DNA from: G965230615 sp965230615
GTDB lineage: Bacteria; Pseudomonadota; Gammaproteobacteria; HTCC5015
Assembly (NCBI GenBank): GCA_965230615.1
Contig: OZ246012.1
Span: 2,852,001-2,916,000, forward strand
DNA length: 64,000 nt
Direction of reading: 5' to 3'
In this document: positions 60,016 to 64,000 of the stretch, in pieces
How positions within the stretch are numbered: the first letter of the stretch is position 1
Layout: every line of letters begins with the position of its first letter
The notes under the pieces: model-generated
The model's database searches: none
What the model saw: the letters and a program-made list of their open reading frames with translations, nothing else
What the model was told of the DNA's origin: nothing
Made by a program: the position numbers and the translations under genes

Positions 60016-60842
60016 AAATCTATTGTACCTTGATAAACAGTAGCGGCTGGCCCTGTCATCCAAACCGGGTGTCCCGGTCCTTGCCAGCTGATTGTAAGAT
60101 CTCCGCCCGGTAGCGACACAGTGACTTGCTCGCTTAGTATTTCTTGAATGCGCCCTATTACAACCGCAGCGCAGGCACCGGTACCACAGGCGAGTGTTTC
60201 GCCTACACCTCTTTCATATACCCGCAATCTGATATGCTCAGCCGATACCAGTTGCATAAAACCCGCATTGACCTGCTCAGGAAAACGATCGTGGCTTTCA
60301 ATCAGCGGCCCCAAACGATTGACCTCGGCTGTTTGTACATCATCAACCTGCAAGACAGCATGTGGGTTACCCATAGATACTGCACCAATTGACACGGTTT
60401 GGCCATCGACTTCGAGTGGATAACTTAACATAAGTGACTCTGCGGTAAACGGAATTTGTTGCGGCTCCAGCTCCGGCACGCCCATATTCACTTTCACCTG
60501 GCCATCGGCTTGCAATGATAGGGTTATTTTACCACTGCAGGTTTGTACGCTCAGTGTGGTTTTATCACTCAAGCCCTGCTCATGCACAAAGCGCATAAAG
60601 CAACGAGCACCATTGCCACACTGCTGCACTTCGCGGCCGTCGGCATTAAAAATACGATAGCGAAAATCCACATCGGCGGCCTCGGCCGCTTCGACCAGCA
60701 ACAGCTGATCGAAACCCACGCCAAAGCGGCGGCTGGCCATTTTGCGCACCTGCTCTGGGCGGAGATCAAGGCCTTGGTTGACACCGTCGATCACAACGAA
60801 GTCATTACCAATTCCATGCATTTTAGTGAATTTTAACTGCAT
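60012..60842 (-). CDS. dapF: diaminopimelate epimerase
   Basis: A 276-residue PLP-independent epimerase that converts LL- to meso-diaminopimelate for lysine and peptidoglycan. The catalytic cysteines are Cys75 (QQCGNGARC) and Cys219 (LACGTGACAAV). The opening KFTKMHGIGNDFVVID is typical. It lies 69 nt after lysA. Confidence 0.96.
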   Translation of the reverse strand: MQLKFTKMHGIGNDFVVIDGVNQGLDLRPEQVRKMASRRFGVGFDQLLLVEAAEAADVDFRYRIFNADGREVQQCGNGARCFMRFVHEQGLSDKTTLSVQTCSGKITLSLQADGQVKVNMGVPELEPQQIPFTAESLMLSYPLEVDGQTVSIGAVSMGNPHAVLQVDDVQTAEVNRLGPLIESHDRFPEQVNAGFMQLVSAEHIRLRVYERGVGETLACGTGACAAVVIGRIQEILSEQVTVSLPGGDLTISWQGPGHPVWMTGPAATVYQGTIDL

Positions 60843-60911
60843 ATTTCTGATTTTAACTGATATTAACTAACTTTGCGGCTAAAGCTGCCCATTCTGTGAC
60901 TGCGCATGCAA

Positions 60912-62171
60912 CTAAGGCAGTAACTGCTCACCTCGCCAGACGTCGTCTAAGGTTTCTCGCTGACGAACAAGGTGTACCTGGCCACCATCGACCATCACCT
61001 CAGCAGCACGCGGACGGGTATTATAATTAGAGCTCATCACAAAGCTATAAGCTCCTGCTGATAAAATAGCCAGCAAATCACCTGTTTCGACAGCTAAATC
61101 ACGCGATTTGCCGAGAAAATCGCCTGTTTCGCACACCGGGCCCACAACATCATATTGTTGGCTAACCGGGCCATTTTCAAGCGCTTGCCTGACAGGCACG
61201 ATATTCATCCAGGCACTGTAAAGCGATGGCCGGATCAGGTCATTCATGGCCGCATCCACAACCGCAAAGTTTTTATGCTCAGCATGCTTTAAATAATCGA
61301 TTTGCGTGAGTAATACCCCGGCATTACCGGCGATAGCCCGCCCTGGCTCCAGAATAATCTCATGTGCGCGCTCGCCTAAGCGTGCCTCTAACTCACGGGC
61401 AAAGGCATTCAAATCCGGTGGGACTTCATCTTTATAACAAATACCAAACCCACCGCCTAAGTCGATATGCTTAAGATCAATACCGCGCGCGGCCAGGCGA
61501 TCCACCAGCGCCAACAAGCGGTCTAGCGTTTCAATAAAGGGGGCTAACTCAGTGAGCTGCGAGCCAATATGACAATCAACGCCAATTATCTCAATATTTG
61601 GCATGTTAGCTGCACGATCATACATTTTATCGGCAGTTTCGATATCAACACCGAACTTGTTCTCTTTTAAGCCCGTGGAAATATACGGATGCGTATTCAC
61701 ATCCACATCGGGATTCACACGAATCGAAATCGGTGCCTGACAGCCCATTTCGCCCGCGATCGTGTTGATCACATCCAGCTCAGGCTCTGATTCAACATTA
61801 AAACAATGGATGCCAAGTTCCAGCGCCCGGCGGATTTCCGCAGGCTGCTTGCCCACACCGGAGAAAATGGTTTTTGCCGGATCACCGCCTGCTTTCACCA
61901 CGCGCTCAAGCTCGCCAACCGAGACGATATCAAAGCCGGAACCGAGTTTGGCCAGCACATTTAACACGGCGATATTAGAATTGGCTTTGACGGCATAGCA
62001 AATCAGATGCGCACGGCCGGTGTCATTAAATGCCTGATCAAATGCCTGCCAATATGCCTCAAACGCAGCGCGCGAATACACATAGCAAGGGGTACCAAAT
62101 TGCCCGGCAATATCAGCCAAGGGGATCTGTTCAGCAAACAGCTGATTATCGTTATAGGTAAAATGATTCAT
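60912..62171 (-). CDS. lysA: diaminopimelate decarboxylase
   Basis: A 419-residue PLP enzyme that makes L-lysine from meso-diaminopimelate. The PLP lysine is in ICYAVKANSN, HIGSQ is in DCHIGSQLTEL, the phosphate loop is DLGGGFGI and the active Cys is in GPVCETGDFLG. The lptM–lysA–dapF–DUF484–xerC order is as in Pseudomonas. Confidence 0.96.
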   Translation of the reverse strand: MNHFTYNDNQLFAEQIPLADIAGQFGTPCYVYSRAAFEAYWQAFDQAFNDTGRAHLICYAVKANSNIAVLNVLAKLGSGFDIVSVGELERVVKAGGDPAKTIFSGVGKQPAEIRRALELGIHCFNVESEPELDVINTIAGEMGCQAPISIRVNPDVDVNTHPYISTGLKENKFGVDIETADKMYDRAANMPNIEIIGVDCHIGSQLTELAPFIETLDRLLALVDRLAARGIDLKHIDLGGGFGICYKDEVPPDLNAFARELEARLGERAHEIILEPGRAIAGNAGVLLTQIDYLKHAEHKNFAVVDAAMNDLIRPSLYSAWMNIVPVRQALENGPVSQQYDVVGPVCETGDFLGKSRDLAVETGDLLAILSAGAYSFVMSSNYNTRPRAAEVMVDGGQVHLVRQRETLDDVWRGEQLLP

Positions 62172-62176
62172 GATTA

Positions 62177-62425
62177 TTACTTATTATCTGTATTGATTTC
62201 AGTATGGCGGCGGCGCTTGGCCGCCTCGTCTGGCTGTGCCTGTGTCTGCTCTGGGACGGCCAGGACGGCCGGCTCTGGGTCGGTCGACACTTGACTGGCT
62301 GTCTTGTCATCACCCGCTGCCGCTGGTAAATAGAGAGGGCCTTTATTGCCACAAGCAGACAAGCATAACGCCAGCCACAGCAATATAATGCGGCTAGGAA
62401 TACCCCGCAAAATGGCCATCAGCAT
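62177..62425 (-). CDS. lptM: LptM-like lipoprotein
   Basis: An 82-residue lipoprotein from the ATG at 62425; starts at 62419 or 62452 are also possible, as none has a good ribosome-binding site. The signal ends in the lipobox LSAC, followed by GNKGPLYLP, which resembles LptM/YifL of E. coli (TGCGLKGPLYFP). LptM helps mature the LptD translocon. The rest is a low-complexity Pro/Ala/Gln-rich tail. It lies 5 nt before lysA, the usual gene order. Confidence 0.85.
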   Translation of the reverse strand: MLMAILRGIPSRIILLWLALCLSACGNKGPLYLPAAAGDDKTASQVSTDPEPAVLAVPEQTQAQPDEAAKRRRHTEINTDNK

Positions 62426-62547
62426 GACTTTATTGAAATTTTTTTGTCGCATTATGGGCAACTTGAAGCACAGTTAAGGAAAGGATTAGTATAATGCTTT
62501 ACTGGCGCAGAGATAACCCTCATCAATAAAACACCGGGAGAATAATA

Positions 62548-63204
62548 ATGCCCGCTCAAGTGTATGTGATCATAGGCCTCTTACTACTACTGGGTTTGGT
62601 TTTTGCCTGGATGGCCTTTAGAAGGATATTCGATAAACGCTTAGCCAGCGGAACAGTGCATATGTGCCTGTCGGTATTGCTGATTGGGCTATCGGTTGGC
62701 TCAGTCGGTATTTCAGCCAACCTCTATACCTACCAAAGGCTGGTGGTCGAGCAGGCCATTGGCAAAATTCGCTTTGAAGCCTATGCGCCCCAGGAATTTA
62801 TCGCGACCTTTACCCGACCTGATGGTACCGAACAACAGTACTCGATCTTTGGTGACGAAATTCAAATGGATGCTCGCTTGCTCAAATGGAAAGGCGCTGG
62901 CAACTTGTTGGGTTTTGAAACACTCTACCGCCTGGAACGCTTAAGCGGCCGCTATACCCGCATTAATGAAGAACAAGAAAATGCCCGCTCGGTGCACAAC
63001 TTAAGCGAAGATGCGGGCATTGAGTTTTGGGACCTGGTTAATCAGTATAGCGACTGGCTACCCTGGATCGATGCGATCTATGGCAATGCCATGTTTGTGC
63101 CGATGCAAAATAAAGCACAATACACACTCACCATGGCCAATAGTGGCTTAATTGCCCGGCCTGCGAATAAAGCGGCTGAAAATGCCCTTAAACGATGGAA
63201 GTAA
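62548..63204 (+). CDS. hypothetical membrane protein
   Basis: A 218-residue protein with two TM helices at the N-terminus (about 5–24 and 38–60) and a soluble C-terminal domain that is probably periplasmic: FIATFTRPDGTEQQYSIFGD, WKGAGNLLGFETLYRLERL and WDLVNQYSDWLPWIDAIYG. CGGGAG precedes the ATG. It is divergent from lptM–lysA and ends just before the carboxylesterase gene. I do not recognise a named family. Confidence 0.78.
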   Translation: MPAQVYVIIGLLLLLGLVFAWMAFRRIFDKRLASGTVHMCLSVLLIGLSVGSVGISANLYTYQRLVVEQAIGKIRFEAYAPQEFIATFTRPDGTEQQYSIFGDEIQMDARLLKWKGAGNLLGFETLYRLERLSGRYTRINEEQENARSVHNLSEDAGIEFWDLVNQYSDWLPWIDAIYGNAMFVPMQNKAQYTLTMANSGLIARPANKAAENALKRWK

Positions 63205-63206
63205 CT

Positions 63207-63902
63207 GTGAGCAAAAATTTATTACCAGCTGTTGTTATCGAACCCACCCAAGCAGCACAAAATAGCGTTATTTGGTTACATGGCTTAGGGGCTGATGGGC
63301 ATGACTTTGAACCCATTGTGCCAGCCTTACACTTGCCTGCTGATGTGCCTTGTCGCTTTATTTTTCCTCATGCGCCCAGCAGACCAATCACCATTAATAA
63401 TGGCTATGTGATGCCAGGCTGGTTTGATATTTTATCACTCGACCGGCTGGATAAATTTGACCGCGACGGCATTAATACCTCGGTGCAACAAATCACACAG
63501 TTTATAGACCATGAAGTCGCCCAAGGGATCGCCCCGGAAAATATTGTGCTGGCCGGGTTCTCACAGGGCGGTGCTATCGCTTTGCATAGCGCACTGCGTT
63601 ATCCGAAAAAACTCGCGGGCATTATGGCCTTATCCACTTATCTGCCCATGCATGAAACCTTAAGCGAGACCCGCAGCAATGCTAATAGCGATATTCCCTT
63701 GTTTATGGCACATGGCACTTATGATGGTGTACTGCCGATAGACCTCGGCAAACAATCGTATGCTTTACTCGATAGCCTCTTAAGCAACAAGCAATGGCAT
63801 GAGTACCCGATGGAACATAATGTTTGCCCAGAAGAAATTATTGATATTAGTCGTTGGTTGCAGGCGTTGCCGTGTTGGCAAAAGGTGGCGGTTGAGGCTT
63901 GA
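63207..63902 (+). CDS. carboxylesterase/phospholipase-type alpha/beta hydrolase
   Basis: A 231-residue hydrolase of the PF02230 group, like Pseudomonas esterase EstB. The motifs are VIWLHGLGADGHDFEPIVPA, the nucleophile elbow GFSQGGAIALHS, the Asp in GTYDGVLPID and the His in MEHNVCPEEI. It probably hydrolyses short acyl esters or thioesters. The GTG at 63207 has GGAAG five bases upstream; an ATG at 63195 inside the preceding gene is an alternative. Confidence 0.9.
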   Translation: MSKNLLPAVVIEPTQAAQNSVIWLHGLGADGHDFEPIVPALHLPADVPCRFIFPHAPSRPITINNGYVMPGWFDILSLDRLDKFDRDGINTSVQQITQFIDHEVAQGIAPENIVLAGFSQGGAIALHSALRYPKKLAGIMALSTYLPMHETLSETRSNANSDIPLFMAHGTYDGVLPIDLGKQSYALLDSLLSNKQWHEYPMEHNVCPEEIIDISRWLQALPCWQKVAVEA

Positions 63903-63917
63903 GATTGTTTGCTCAAC

Positions 63918-64000
63918 CTATGCACTGACTCCCTGCTCAGGGACGATAGCATGAATAGGCAGCTTTATATTAAATGTTGTGCCTTCACCCGGCCGCGTAT
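63918..64000 (-). CDS. sensor histidine kinase, C-terminal end only
   Basis: The minus strand at the right edge reads RPGEGTTFNIKLPIHAI, then VPEQGVSA and a stop at 63918–63920. The GEGTTFxIxLP pattern is the last strand of a histidine-kinase ATPase (HATPase_c) domain. Only 26 codons lie in the window, so the sensor type and partner regulator cannot be named. It converges on the carboxylesterase gene. Confidence 0.7.
   Translation of the reverse strand, partial: TRPGEGTTFNIKLPIHAIVPEQGVSA

Noticed and set aside
1..64000. CRISPR arrays, rRNA, tRNA genes, complete insertion sequences or prophage
   Set aside because: Reading the gaps between genes showed no regular spacer–repeat series, no tRNA fold and no transposase or phage structural genes; the single lysozyme is not enough to call a prophage.

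Overview
The window is chromosomal DNA from a gammaproteobacterium, probably a free-living or marine member of the Pseudomonas/Oceanospirillum/Cellvibrio side of the class. The evidence is gene order and protein type. It has radC–coaBC–dut–algC–argB with pyrE and an ExoIII/Crc-family gene close by, lptM–lysA–dapF–DUF484–xerC, cysQ–nudE–yrfG, hslVU, and a HemB with the Mg-type (Pseudomonas-like) active site. A PEP-CTERM-type protein implies an exosortase elsewhere in the genome. I saw no rRNA, no tRNA, no complete insertion sequence, no prophage and no CRISPR array. Genus and species cannot be named from this sequence.

Layout. 1–7.4 kb: a run of minus-strand genes, many poorly characterised. 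It holds a lipoprotein cut by the window edge, an orphan GH24 lysozyme, a TPR/S41-protease pair, an A+T-rich unknown secreted protein followed by a DKNYY-repeat membrane protein, a PhyH dioxygenase and yajD. 7.7–10.7 kb: a two-gene plus-strand operon of a DUF1538 membrane protein and a protein with three PII-like modules. 11.4–14.4 kb: a Csp1-like copper-storage protein, then a GbsR/MarR-type regulator, a methyltransferase and a membrane-bound c-type cytochrome, with matching palindromes before the regulator and before the methyltransferase. 14.7–20.8 kb: a PEP-CTERM-type protein behind a sigma-54-like promoter, then signalling genes (Ser/Thr kinase, HAMP-GAF protein, MEKHLA and TPR proteins). 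21.2–25.4 kb: class I fumarase, PilZ protein, hemB, aroE. 25.4–26.9 kb: a gene-poor stretch around one orphan gene. 26.9–31.9 kb: hydrolase/OsmC fusion, gamma carbonic anhydrase, gor, ubiA.

31.9–45.1 kb is housekeeping: comF, bioB and bioF with a BirA-type operator, radC, coaBC, dut, algC, argB, pyrE, an ExoIII/Crc-family nuclease, ampG and hemD. 45.2–52.9 kb is mixed: diguanylate cyclase, Rieske protein, GNAT, YciI, a bile-acid-symporter-family transporter, GcvR-like ACT protein, DUF1761 protein, cysQ, nudE, yrfG and a small Cys-repeat protein. 52.9–62.5 kb is a long minus-strand block (ubiC, recG, ridA, DUF971, hslU, hslV, xerC, DUF484, dapF, lysA, lptM) with a near-perfect sigma-32 promoter before hslV. 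The window closes with an unknown membrane protein, a carboxylesterase and the last 26 codons of a sensor histidine kinase.

The observations most worth following are the DUF1538 transporter-like protein translationally coupled to a single-chain, three-module PII-like protein; the GbsR/methyltransferase/cytochrome unit with shared operator palindromes; the lysozyme plus lipoprotein pair at the left edge; the active-site-intact ExoIII in the genomic position of crc; and the dispersed repeat between algC and argB. All similarity calls are from reading the sequences; no database search was run.
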